Below are positions 45,247-53,972 of a stretch of DNA of 64,000 nt, in pieces (position 1 is the first letter of the stretch; each line of letters opens with the position of its first letter). A program made the translations under genes and the position numbers. The notes beneath the pieces are model-generated. The model did not search any database, had not been told where the DNA came from, and saw only the letters and a program-made list of their open reading frames with translations. Origin of the DNA: Streptomyces sp. SAT1 (GTDB taxonomy: Bacteria > Actinomycetota > Actinomycetes > Streptomycetales > Streptomycetaceae); NCBI RefSeq assembly GCF_001654495.1, contig NZ_CP015849.1, positions 372,001-436,000 on the forward strand. Reading direction: 5' to 3'.

Positions 45247-46395
45247 TCAGGGCGCGGTCGCGGACAGCAGTCCGGAGGTGTCGACGACCTGGCGCACCGC
45301 GCGGCCCGAGGCGAGTTCCTCCAGGGCCGTGTTGAGGCCGTCCAGCGGCAGGGTGTCGGTGTGCAGGTGCTCCACCGGCATCAGGCCGGCGCGCCACAGG
45401 CCGAGGAAGCGGGGGATGTCGCGGCGCGGCACCGCGTCGCCCATGTAGGAGCCGACGATGCTCTTGCCCTCGCCGGCGAAGGCCAGCGCGGGCACTTCGA
45501 GGGCTCGGCCGGGCGCCGGGAGGCCGACCGGGACGACCGTGCCGCCGCGGCCCACCGCCTCCAGGCAGGCCGCCATCACCTGCGGGCTGCCGACCGCCTC
45601 GATGGCCACCTCCGCTCCCCCGCCGGTCAGGTCGCGCACCGCCTCCAGCGCCTCGTCGGGGGCGAAGGCGTGGGTGGCGCCGAGGCGCAGCGCGAGGTCG
45701 CGTTTGGCGGGCACCGGGTCGACGGCGACGATCGGGCTCGCGCCCGCGGCGCGGGCCCCGAGCACGGCCGACAGGCCGACCCCGCCGAGCCCGTACACCA
45801 CGGCGGAGCGGCCGGGGCCCAGGCGTGCGGTGTTGATGGCGGCCCCGGCGCCGGTGAGGACGGCGCAGCCGAACAGCGAGGCCACGGCGAACGGCACATC
45901 GGCGGGGATCGGGACCACCGACTCCTGGGCGACCACGGCGTGTTCGGCGAACGCGGAGACGCCGAGGTGGTGGTGGACCCGCTCGCCCGCGGCGTCGGTG
46001 AGCAGGGACGGGCCGTGCAGCAGGGCGCCGGAGCCGTTGGCGGCGGCGGCCCGGTCGCACAGGGCGGGCCGGCCCTCGGTGCACCGCGCGCAGTAGCCGC
46101 AGCTCGGCACGAAAACGAGCGCCACATGGTCGCCGGGGGCGAGCCGGTCGACCCCGGGGCCGGTCTCCTCGACCACGCCGACCGCCTCGTGGCCCAGGGC
46201 CATGGGCAGCGGCCTGACCCGGTCGCCGTTGACGACGGACAGGTCGGAGTGGCACAGCGAGGCGGCGGCCGTGCGCACCCTGACCTCGCCCGCGCGCGGG
46301 GCGCCGAGGTCCAGTTCCTCGATCTCGACGGGGCGGGTCTCGCCGTAGGGGCGGCGGCGGGAGACCTCGCGCAGGACGGCGGCGCGGGTCTTCAC
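45247..46395 (-). CDS. zinc-dependent medium-chain alcohol dehydrogenase
   Basis: 382 residues from a GTG that overlaps the stop of the monooxygenase-like gene (GTGA). Catalytic zinc ligands are suggested by C-H-S-D (about 48) and GHEAVGVVEE, and the structural zinc loop by CGYCARCTEGRPALC. The NAD fold shows YGLGGVGLSAVLGA. It resembles class III-like alcohol dehydrogenases. As the last gene of the glycerol-type operon it probably oxidises an alcohol or aldehyde intermediate. Confidence 0.92.
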   Translation of the reverse strand: MKTRAAVLREVSRRRPYGETRPVEIEELDLGAPRAGEVRVRTAAASLCHSDLSVVNGDRVRPLPMALGHEAVGVVEETGPGVDRLAPGDHVALVFVPSCGYCARCTEGRPALCDRAAAANGSGALLHGPSLLTDAAGERVHHHLGVSAFAEHAVVAQESVVPIPADVPFAVASLFGCAVLTGAGAAINTARLGPGRSAVVYGLGGVGLSAVLGARAAGASPIVAVDPVPAKRDLALRLGATHAFAPDEALEAVRDLTGGGAEVAIEAVGSPQVMAACLEAVGRGGTVVPVGLPAPGRALEVPALAFAGEGKSIVGSYMGDAVPRRDIPRFLGLWRAGLMPVEHLHTDTLPLDGLNTALEELASGRAVRQVVDTSGLLSATAP

Positions 46396-46694
46396 GCGCT
46401 CACCTCCGGGCGGGGCGCGCAGCGCAGCACGTCGCGGCTCTCCAGCAGGGGCACCACCTGGGCGAGGACGATGTCCTGGAAGTGCGCGGCGGCGCAGTGG
46501 GCGGTGAAGTCCGCCTCGGTGGCGTACTCCTCGTACAGGGCGAGGGCGCGGGGGTCCTCGGTGCCCTGGTGGACGCGGTAGCCGAGGCAGCCGGGTTCGG
46601 CGCGGGAGGCCGCCGCCATCCGGTCCAGGAGGCCGAGCACGGTGTCCTGGCGGCCGGGCAGGCAGCGGTAGCGGGCGATGACGGTGAAGCTCAC
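46392..46694 (-). CDS. ABM (antibiotic biosynthesis monooxygenase) domain protein
   Basis: 100 residues from GTG with AGGAG upstream. The ABM/ferredoxin-like dimeric alpha-beta fold is suggested by FTVIARYRCLPGRQDTVLGL, PGCLGYRVHQG and LYEEYATEADFTAHCAAAHF. Members include YgiN-like quinol monooxygenases, aldolase-like epimerase relatives and small dimeric enzymes; the reaction cannot be assigned. It sits between glpP and the alcohol dehydrogenase, tightly spaced. Confidence 0.85.
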   Translation of the reverse strand: MSFTVIARYRCLPGRQDTVLGLLDRMAAASRAEPGCLGYRVHQGTEDPRALALYEEYATEADFTAHCAAAHFQDIVLAQVVPLLESRDVLRCAPRPEVSA

Positions 46695-46701
46695 GGTGGG
46701 A

Positions 46702-47328
46702 CTACTCCTGGGGTGCGGGTGGGAGGTGGTCGCGGCGCAGGTGCCACAGGCGGGGGTCGGAGGTGGCGGCGGCGACCGAGCCGAGGGAGAGGGCGAGGGC
46801 CACGTCCTCGGCGGTCTCGACGAAACCGGCGGCGACGGACGGCGACAGGGCGCGCCGGGCCTCCTGGCTCATCCGGCCGGTGATCGGCGCGGGCATGATC
46901 TCGACCAGGTCGGGGCCGCCGTGCGCGACGGCGTCCAGGCTGCGGCGCAGGTTGGAGCGGTCGGTGACGAAGACCTTCATCATGGTCAGCAGCCCGAGCG
47001 GGCGGCCCTTCTCGATGAGGTTGAGCCGGGTGCTGACCACGCCGTGCGCGCCGAGCTCCTTGAGGAACTCCAGCGCGCCGCGGTCCTGGGCCAGTCCCGG
47101 GCTGCTGTCCACGTTGACGAACACGATCCGCTGGGCCCGGCCCAGCGCCCCCACGACCTTGGGCAGTTCGCCGACCGCGAAGGAGGCGAGGATGCACACC
47201 CTGACGGGGGCCGTCAGGAAGTCCCGCAGGGGTCTGCCGCCCACGACGGACGCGACGACGGGCACGTCGGCGAAGGCGCGGGCGAGGCGCGGGTCGAGGG
47301 CGGCGCTGGGCCGGGCGGCGGGGTTCAT
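46702..47328 (-). CDS. glpP: glycerol-3-phosphate-responsive antiterminator GlpP
   Basis: 208 residues. Matches the GlpP family: VRVCILASFAVGELPKVVGAL, IVFVNVDSSPGLAQDRGALEFL, GVVSTRLNLIEKGRPLGLLTMMKVFV and DLVEIMPAPITGRMSQEA. In Bacillus GlpP binds a leader RNA when glycerol-3-phosphate is present and prevents termination. Its own operon leader here ends in a U-tract terminator (53779-53828), so it is a strong candidate to act on that RNA. Start ATG with CAGGAG upstream. Confidence 0.93.
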   Translation of the reverse strand: MNPAARPSAALDPRLARAFADVPVVASVVGGRPLRDFLTAPVRVCILASFAVGELPKVVGALGRAQRIVFVNVDSSPGLAQDRGALEFLKELGAHGVVSTRLNLIEKGRPLGLLTMMKVFVTDRSNLRRSLDAVAHGGPDLVEIMPAPITGRMSQEARRALSPSVAAGFVETAEDVALALSLGSVAAATSDPRLWHLRRDHLPPAPQE

Positions 47329-47365
47329 GGCGGTGGCCTGACTCCTGGGACGGGGTACGCGCGGG

Positions 47366-48918
47366 TCAGGAGAGCGGCGGCGTACCGAAGCGGCTGGAAA
47401 GTCCCAGCTTGCCAGGGTTGAGGATGCCGGCCGGGTCCAGGGCGGCCTTGACCGCGCCGAAGGTGGCGAAGCCGGCGCCGAGGGAGTCCGCGACGTAGGG
47501 GCCGCGCAGCAGTCCGCAGCCGTGGTGGTGGCTGAGGGCGGCGCGGTGGGCGACGAGGACGGCGTTGGCGGCGTCCCACACCGCGCGGTACCAGGTGCGG
47601 CGGTCCTCGGGGCCACCTCGCCGCGCAGCGAGAAGTAGACGCAGGCGCCGTCGGTGTAGGCGTGGGACTGGTGGGCGGAGGCGGCGAGGGTGCCGGGCAC
47701 CGCCTCGACGGCGGCCACCACCTCGTCGTAGATGGCGGGCAGGTCCCTCCAGGAGGCGGCCATCTCCAGGGTGTCGGCGACGAAGCCGGGGCCCGGGGTG
47801 AAGCCGTCGGAGGACTTGCCGACCAGCATCCGCTCGTCGAGCCAGCGGGCGAAGACGGCCTCGGAGTCGAGTTCGGGGCCGTGGGCGGAGCAGACGGCGG
47901 CGGCCACGTCCATCGAGGCGTCGACCACGGCCGCGTCGCCCTCGTCGGCGATGAGCAGCAGGTTGGTGTCCGGGTGACCGAAGTGGGTGCCGGACTCCAG
48001 CTTGTCGTACAGGCGCAGCACGGCCGGGGTGGCGCCGCGCTGGAGGATGGCGCGGCAGGCGTCCAGGCCCTCGGCGAAGGTGTCGAAGCCGTAGGCGAGG
48101 GCGCGGGCGTACTCGGGCAGCGGGTGGACGCGCAGCCGGGCGGAGACGATGACGCCGAGGGTGCCCTCGGAGCCGATGAACAGCTGGCGCAGATCGGGGC
48201 CGACGGCGGCGCGGGCGTAGTCGCCGTAGGTGGCGCGGGTGCCGTCGGCGTGCACGACGTCGACGCCGACGACCATGTCCTCGATCTTGCCGTAGCGGGT
48301 GGAGAGCTGTCCGGCGCCACGGCAGGCGATCCAGCCGCCGACCGTGGACAGGGCGAACGCGGACGGCCAGTGGCCGGTGGTGACGCCGTACTCCTCCTGG
48401 AGCTGCTTCTCGAAGAGGTCACCGAACATGCCGGCCTGTACGTCGACGACGTTGGAGGTGGCGTCGAAGCCGGTGATCCGGTCGAGGCCGCACAGGTCGA
48501 GGACGACGCCGCCGAAGACGGGCAGCGCGGCGCCGGTGACGTTGGAGCGGCCGGCGGAGGGGGTGACGGGGATGCCGGCGTCGTGGCAGATGCGCAGGAC
48601 GGCGGCGACCTGGTCGGCGTCGGCGGCCTCCACGACGACCGCGTCCGGGGTGGCGGGGCGGCCCTCGGTCTCGCCGATCATGGATCCGGCCCACCAGTCG
48701 CGGGTGCGGGCGACGACCTCGGCGCGTTCGGTGTGGACGGCGCGGGCGGCGCCGCGCAGCGCCTCGACGACGCTGTCGGGGACCTGGACCGGGTCGTTCT
48801 GGAGGGCCGCGGGTCCGTCGCCCACCGGGGTGTTCCGGGCCCACTTGGCGGGGCTGGGCGCGCCGACCGTGTAGTTGCCGCGGTTGAACGGGTGGGTGAT
48901 GGTCTGACGGCTGATCAT
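47366..48918 (-). pseudogene. FAD-binding oxidase, AGPS-like, with a frameshift near its 3' end
   Basis: Starts at ATG (48918), overlapping the glpD stop by ATGA. The first 440 or so residues are a normal FAD-linked oxidase of the alkyl-dihydroxyacetonephosphate synthase group: TPDAVVVEAADADQVAAVLR, SAGRSNVTG, GHWPSAFALSTVGGWIA, GAGQLSTRYGKIEDMVVG and FIGSEGTLGVI. The frame then turns to low-complexity sequence at about 47612, while the true C-terminus (PEDRRTWYRAVWDAANAV, ending ILNPGKLGL) continues in another frame to 47366. One missing base in the G-run at 47609-47612 explains this. It may be a base-call error rather than a real lesion, because the rest is intact. Confidence 0.85.
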
Positions 48919-50588
48919 GCTGCTGCCCCTTCGAGGAGGATGGACCGTTCGTGACGGACGGAGGAGAGGTAGTCGGCGACGGAGCGCTCGATCTGGGCCT
49001 GGCTGAAACCGAGTTCGGCGCCGAGGAGTTCGCCGACGGCCTGGGCTGCGCCGGCGGAGGCGTCGCGGGCGAACAGCCGGGCGCGGGTGCGCCGGGACAG
49101 GACGTCGTCGACGGAGCGGGCCATCTCGGCGCGGGCGGCGTAGACGACCTCGGCGCGGGTGTAGGGCAGGCCGGGGACGACCGGTTCGGCGAGGGTGGGG
49201 TCCTGCTGGACGAGGTCGCCGACGAAGCGGGCCTCGGTGCCGTAGCGTTCGCCCAGGTGGGCGGCGAGTCCGCCGGAGGCGGCCACGGCCTCGGCGTCGT
49301 AGCCGGCGCCGCCGAGCAGCGGCAGCCGGGCGGTGCGGCTGCGGGCGCTGCGGCCGAGGACGGTCATCACCTTGTCGATGACGAGTTCGCCCATGTGGCG
49401 GCTGGTGGTCAGCTTGCCGCCGGTGACGGTGACCATGCCGGTGCGGCCGATCGTGATGTGGTGGTCGCGCCGCATGTCGAGGGTGGCGCCCTCCTTGCCG
49501 CCGACCAGCGGGCGCAGTCCGCCGATGGAGCCGACCACGTCGTCCGGGGTGAGCTTGCCCTCGAAGGCGGTGTTGGCCCCTTCGAGCAGGAACTCCATCT
49601 CCTGGCGGGTGCAGTGCACGTCGTCCGGGGAGCCCTGGTAGTCCTCGTCGGTGGTGCCGAGGACGACGGTGTTGCCCCAGCGGGTGCAGGTGGCGCGGCG
49701 GGCGCGGCCCGGGATGGGCACGGTGACCGTGCAGTTGATGCGCACCTTGTCCCAGGGGACGACGATGTGGACGCCCTTGGCGGGCCGCACCTGCGGGGCG
49801 TGTCCCGCGTCGGCCTGCGCGTCGAGTTCGTCGGTCCACACACCGGTGGCGTTCACGACGGCGTGCGCGCGTATCTCGAAGGTGTCGCCGTCGGCGGTGA
49901 CCTTCGCCCCGGCGACCCGGCCGCCGCTCATGAGCAGTCCGTCGGCGCGGACGCCGTTGAGGACGGTGGCGCCGAGCGCGGCCGCGGTGCGGGCGACGGT
50001 CAGCACCAGGCGGGCGTCGTCGGTGCGGGCGTCGAAGTACAGCAGGCCGCCCTTGAGGTTCTCGGCGCGCAGGGTGGGGGCCTGCGCGAGCACCTCGGGC
50101 ACGGTGAGCCGCTGGTGCAGCTTGCCGATGCGCCAGCCGCCGACCAGGTCGTACGTCCACAGCAGGCCCTCGAAGCCCTTGGCGAGGCGGGCGTCGAAGA
50201 CGCCTTCCTTCTCCAGGACCGGGAAGAGGAACGGCAGCCGGTGCACCAGGTGCGGGGCGTTCTGGCGGAAGCGGTGGCGTTCGAGGAGGGAGTGGCGGAC
50301 CAGGTTGACGTTGCCCTGCTCGATGTAGCGCAGACCGCCGTGGACCATCTTCGAGGACTTCGAGGAGGTGCCGGAGGCGAAGTCGTCCTTCTCGATCAGC
50401 GCGGTGCGCAGCCCCCGGGAGGCCGCGTCCAGGGCGGCGTAGGCACCGGTGATGCCGCCGCCGACGACGAGGACGTCGTAGGTGTCGTCGGCCAGCCTGC
50501 GCCTGGCCGCCGCGCGGTCGAGCAGCAGCGGGGCTCGACGGGTCGCCGCGGCGGAGCGCCGCGGCTTCCGGGCGGGCATGGTGATCAC
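48915..50588 (-). CDS. glpD: glycerol-3-phosphate dehydrogenase (FAD)
   Basis: 557 residues from a GTG with AGGAG 8 nt upstream. The FAD-binding Rossmann motif VVGGGITGAYAALDAASRG, GTSSKSSKMVHGGLRYIE and the later GSIGGLRPLVGG and VTVTGGKLTTSRHMGE are characteristic. It oxidises glycerol-3-phosphate to dihydroxyacetone phosphate at the membrane, feeding electrons to quinone. It lies directly after glpK and overlaps the FAD oxidase gene. Confidence 0.96.
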   Translation of the reverse strand: MITMPARKPRRSAAATRRAPLLLDRAAARRRLADDTYDVLVVGGGITGAYAALDAASRGLRTALIEKDDFASGTSSKSSKMVHGGLRYIEQGNVNLVRHSLLERHRFRQNAPHLVHRLPFLFPVLEKEGVFDARLAKGFEGLLWTYDLVGGWRIGKLHQRLTVPEVLAQAPTLRAENLKGGLLYFDARTDDARLVLTVARTAAALGATVLNGVRADGLLMSGGRVAGAKVTADGDTFEIRAHAVVNATGVWTDELDAQADAGHAPQVRPAKGVHIVVPWDKVRINCTVTVPIPGRARRATCTRWGNTVVLGTTDEDYQGSPDDVHCTRQEMEFLLEGANTAFEGKLTPDDVVGSIGGLRPLVGGKEGATLDMRRDHHITIGRTGMVTVTGGKLTTSRHMGELVIDKVMTVLGRSARSRTARLPLLGGAGYDAEAVAASGGLAAHLGERYGTEARFVGDLVQQDPTLAEPVVPGLPYTRAEVVYAARAEMARSVDDVLSRRTRARLFARDASAGAAQAVGELLGAELGFSQAQIERSVADYLSSVRHERSILLEGAAA

Positions 50589-50657
50589 AACATCAACTCC
50601 TGGGTGGTTCGGTGCGCGGTCCTCGGGCGGTCCGCGCGTGACGGCACGGGGGTGCCG

Positions 50658-52202
50658 TCAGTGGGGGGTCGGTTCGGGTGTGTCGAGGTGGTGGTCGAGC
50701 AGTGCGCGCCAGTCGGCGCGGCGTGCGGCGCGTCCCGCGGTGTCCAGGGCGGGTTCGAAGGTCCGGCCGCGCGGCTGGGCCTCGACGACCTCTTCCAGGG
50801 AGGTCCACAGGCCCTGGGCGACACCGGCGAGGTAGGCGGTGCCGCGCAGGCTGGCGGTGGCGGAGTCGGCGACGCGTTCGACGGCCAGCCCGGTCAGGTC
50901 GGCCTGGGTCTGCATCAGCGGGTCGCTGCCGGAGACGCCGCCGCCGACGCGCAGCCGGCTGAGCGGGGCGCCGAGGGTGCCGGCGACGCCGTCGACGAGG
51001 TCGCACACGGAGTGCGCGATGCCGTCGAGGACGGCGCGGGCCAGGTCGTCGCGGGTGGTGGCCAGGGTCAGTCCGGTCAGGGCCGCGGTGGCGCCCGGCC
51101 GCCACAGGGGCGTACGGACCCCGGCGAAGGCGGGCAGGAAGCGGGGGCCGGCGTCCGGCCGGGCGGTGGCGCGGCCGGCGGCCTCGCCCAGTTCGCGGGG
51201 CGAGTCGAACAGGCGCAGGTCCTCGCAGAGCCAGCGCAGTGCGGAGCCGACCGTGGAGGTGTACGCCTCCAGGCTGTAGTGGGTGGTGTCGCCCTGGCGG
51301 CGGCCTGGCTGGGCGACGACCCCGGCGATGCCGGGGCGGGGCAGGGCGGGCGCGGTGCCGGTGGCGGCGTCGACGAAGGCGCCGGTGCCGAACATGCCCA
51401 TGGCCTGTCCGGTGGCCAGGCCGCCCAGGGCGACGAGCGCGGCGTGCTGGTCGCCCATGGAGGCGGCCACCGGCACCCGCACGCCGAGCACCGAGGGATC
51501 GGTCTCGCCGAACACGGCGTCGTCGGCGAGCAGGTCGGGCAGCAGGTCGAGGGGGAAGCCGAGCGCGTCGGTCCACTCCTCGTCCCAGGCGTGCGCGGTG
51601 AGCAGATAGCCGCCGGTGGAGGCGGCGTTGGTCGGGGTGGTGGCGTGCACGGCGCCGCCGGTGAGGTGCCACATCAGCCAGGTGTCCACGGTGCCGAAGC
51701 GCAGGCGCCCGGCGCGGTGGGCCGCGGCCACCCCGGGGTGGCGGGCGAGTTGCCGGGCGGCCCACAGGAACGGGGAGCGGGAGCCCACCGGCCGCCCCTG
51801 ACGCACCGTCAGCACACTGTCCCAGCGGGCCTGGAGACCGGCCAGCTCGGTGGCGTGGCGGCGGTCCTGCCAGACGACGGCGGGCAGCAGCGGCAGTCCG
51901 GTGGCGCTGTCCCACAGCATCGCCGTGGCGCGCTGGGTGCTGAGCGCGACGGCGGTGACGGTGATGCCGTCGCGGCGGGCGAGGGCGACCGCTTCGCGCG
52001 CCACGTCGAGGGTGGCGGTCCAGATCTCCACCGGGTCCTGCTCGACGCAGAGGTCGTCGGGGTGGCCGACCTCGATCGCCCGGTAGCGGACCTCGTGGGC
52101 GGAGCCGTCCTCCAGGACGAGTCCGGCCCGGGTGCCGGTGGTGCCCTCGTCGAGGGCCAGCACGGCGCGGCCCGTGCGGGCGCGGTGCGGTGACGTCTGC
52201 AT
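50658..52202 (-). CDS. glpK: glycerol kinase (FGGY family)
   Basis: 514 residues. The FGGY opening ALDEGTTGTRAGLVLEDGS, the substrate loop AVVWQDRRHATE, MGDQHAALVALG, GMFGTGAFVD and VGGGVSGSDPLMQTQADLTG match glycerol kinases. It phosphorylates glycerol to glycerol-3-phosphate, the effector of GlpP and the substrate of GlpD. Sequence detail suggests a divergent copy, so another polyol cannot be excluded. It lies between the MFS transporter and glpD. Confidence 0.94.
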   Translation of the reverse strand: MQTSPHRARTGRAVLALDEGTTGTRAGLVLEDGSAHEVRYRAIEVGHPDDLCVEQDPVEIWTATLDVAREAVALARRDGITVTAVALSTQRATAMLWDSATGLPLLPAVVWQDRRHATELAGLQARWDSVLTVRQGRPVGSRSPFLWAARQLARHPGVAAAHRAGRLRFGTVDTWLMWHLTGGAVHATTPTNAASTGGYLLTAHAWDEEWTDALGFPLDLLPDLLADDAVFGETDPSVLGVRVPVAASMGDQHAALVALGGLATGQAMGMFGTGAFVDAATGTAPALPRPGIAGVVAQPGRRQGDTTHYSLEAYTSTVGSALRWLCEDLRLFDSPRELGEAAGRATARPDAGPRFLPAFAGVRTPLWRPGATAALTGLTLATTRDDLARAVLDGIAHSVCDLVDGVAGTLGAPLSRLRVGGGVSGSDPLMQTQADLTGLAVERVADSATASLRGTAYLAGVAQGLWTSLEEVVEAQPRGRTFEPALDTAGRAARRADWRALLDHHLDTPEPTPH

Positions 52203-52292
52203 CTGTGCGGCTCTTTCCTCGTGCTGCGTACGGCTGCGTACGGGCCTGCTGCGGCGGCGGTGGCGGTCCGGCCGTCCTGCCGGACCCGCCGG

Positions 52293-53735
52293 TCAGCCGG
52301 TGGCGGCGGTGGCCTCGGGGGTCGCGGAGGCGGGGGCACCCTGGTCCGCGTCCGGGTCCGGGGCGGCTCCGGCGGACTTGATCGGGTCCCACTTGATCAT
52401 CAGGCAGGTGATCAGACCGAGCAACGGCACCGCGGACAGCACGAGGAAGGTGTGTCCGAGGCCCAGGGCATCCTTGATCTGCGGGAAGACATACAGTCCG
52501 ACGACGCTGCCGAAGCTGCCGACCATGCCGGTGACACCGGTGCCCAGGGCCCGTACGTCACTGCTGTAGGAGAGGGCGGCGATCGACTTGCCGTTGGCGC
52601 CGGGACCCGCGGAGTGGGTCAGGATGAACAGCACCGGCAGCAGGAACGCCACGGCGGTGGGCACCTTGTTGAAGGTCAGCCCCATCAGCACCAGCGCCAC
52701 GAAGACCCCGGCGAAACCGGCGGCCGAGCTGAGCCGCAGCCCGAGCCTGCGCCCGCAGTAGGCGGAGGCCAGGCCGCCGATGATGCCGAAGGCGTTGAAG
52801 ACCATCGATCCCACCGTGGCCTTCTCGAAGCTCTCGCCGAAGATCGCCAGGCTGATCAGGGGCAGGTACCAGCCGACGGCGAAGTACTGCATGGACTGGC
52901 CGAGGGAGATCACCGAGGAGAGCACGGTGCGCGGCAGATAGGCGCCCTTGAAGAGCACGCCCGCCTGGCGCATGCCGACGTCGCCGTGGCGTTCGGCGGC
53001 GCGCGCGGAGGCGGCGGGGGTGCCGGCCTCGGCCTTGATGCCGTAGATGCGGTCGAGGCTGCGCACGGCGTCCGCGAGGCGCCCCTTCCCGGCGAGCCAG
53101 GCGGGGCTCTCGGAGAGCATGACGGCCTGGGCGGCGAGCAGCGCGAGGGCGACCGCGCCGGCCGAGCCGACGGACCAGCGCCAGATGTCGGAGCCGACGT
53201 CGAGGTGGAAGAAGACCAGGGCGAGCGCGAGGTTGCTGGTGCTGGCGACGTACCAGACGGCCTGCCACAGGTTGAGCCGGCCGCTGAGCTTCTTCGGGGT
53301 GTACTCGGCGAGCAGGGCCATGGCGACGGCGAAGTCGATGCCGTAGGCGACGCCGACCAGGACCCGGCCGAGCCAGACGGTGGTGAAGCCGCCGGCGAAG
53401 GCGGCCAGCAGGGCTCCGGCCAGCGCGAACACCTTCGCCAGCAGCAGCGGGGGGACCCGGCCGATGCGGGTGGCGAGCCAGCCGCCGAGCGGGTTGAAGA
53501 CGATCGCCAGCGCGGGCGCGGTGGCGGTGAGCACCGAGACCTGGGTGCTGCTCAGCTCCATCTGCGCGGTCATCGGTCCGAGGCCCGCGCTCAACGCCGC
53601 GTTGGAGTAGGCGTCGAGGAACAGTCCGCCGAAGACCAGGTACCAGATGACCCTCGCCCGCCCGGAAATTCTTCCCAGCCCGTCGATGAGGGCCACGACG
53701 TCGGCGACGCCGTTGACGCCTGGACGCTGTGCCAT
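52293..53735 (-). CDS. MFS transporter, first gene of the glycerol-type operon
   Basis: 480 residues with twelve membrane helices of the sugar-porter/general-substrate type (GGLFLDAYSNAALSAGLGP, then LATRIGRVPPLLLAKV, AEYTPKKLSGRLN). It replaces the usual glycerol facilitator GlpF at the head of the operon, so it may import glycerol, glycerol-3-phosphate or a related compound. The ATG is 44 nt after a U-tract terminator hairpin in the leader, implying that transcription must read through that signal. Confidence 0.9.
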   Translation of the reverse strand: MAQRPGVNGVADVVALIDGLGRISGRARVIWYLVFGGLFLDAYSNAALSAGLGPMTAQMELSSTQVSVLTATAPALAIVFNPLGGWLATRIGRVPPLLLAKVFALAGALLAAFAGGFTTVWLGRVLVGVAYGIDFAVAMALLAEYTPKKLSGRLNLWQAVWYVASTSNLALALVFFHLDVGSDIWRWSVGSAGAVALALLAAQAVMLSESPAWLAGKGRLADAVRSLDRIYGIKAEAGTPAASARAAERHGDVGMRQAGVLFKGAYLPRTVLSSVISLGQSMQYFAVGWYLPLISLAIFGESFEKATVGSMVFNAFGIIGGLASAYCGRRLGLRLSSAAGFAGVFVALVLMGLTFNKVPTAVAFLLPVLFILTHSAGPGANGKSIAALSYSSDVRALGTGVTGMVGSFGSVVGLYVFPQIKDALGLGHTFLVLSAVPLLGLITCLMIKWDPIKSAGAAPDPDADQGAPASATPEATAATG

Positions 53736-53778
53736 GAGTCCGCCTTAGGGGAAGACCTGCCGGCGGCACGCGGGCACG

Positions 53779-53828
53779 AAAAAACAGGCACGACGACGCC
53801 ACCGACAGGTGGTCTTTGTCTGTGCCTG
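53779..53828 (-). terminator. U-tract terminator in the leader of the glycerol-type operon
   Basis: On the minus strand CAGGCAC (53791-53785 reading direction pairs with 53828-53822) forms a 7-bp outer stem, with an inner CCACC-GACA-GGTGG hairpin (53799-53812), and is followed at once by six U (A53779-A53784 on the plus strand). It lies between the promoter at 53866-53895 and the MFS start at 53735. This is a textbook intrinsic terminator placed in a 5' leader. Confidence 0.85.
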
Positions 53829-53865
53829 CCCAAGCTCCGCGGAAAATCCGGCGGAAGCTGGGATG

Positions 53866-53895
53866 ACGTTAAGGACAAGTAACCGGTGCCGTCAA
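53866..53895 (-). promoter_or_regulatory. sigma-70-type promoter of the glycerol-type operon
   Basis: On the minus strand TTGACG (53895-53890) and TAACGT (53871-53866) are 18 bp apart. Transcription would start near 53859, giving a leader of about 120 nt that contains a bulged AGCTTCCGC/GCGGAGCT hairpin (53834-53856) and then the U-tract terminator. Confidence 0.75.
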
Positions 53896-53937
53896 GAGTC
53901 CGCGGGCAGCGGGATCGGCACCGACCCGGGCCCGAAT

Positions 53938-53965
53938 TTGCACGGCATGCATTTTTGCATACCAT
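53938..53965 (+). promoter_or_regulatory. promoter and operator of the TetR gene
   Basis: TTGCAC (53938-53943) and TACCAT (53960-53965) are 16 bp apart. The imperfect palindrome GGCATGCA-TTTT-TGCATACC (53944-53963) nearly fills the spacer, and a second perfect dyad TGCAT-ACC-ATGCA (53956-53968) overlaps it. The predicted start point coincides with the ATG at 53973, implying a leaderless, autorepressed message. Confidence 0.65.
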
Positions 53966-53972
53966 GCACGTC

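Noticed and set aside
49160..50160. One giant frame running from glpD antisense through the FAD oxidase and glpP
   Set aside because: It joins separate genes by chance; each has its own start, stop and family match, and part of it is explained by the frameshift at 47612.
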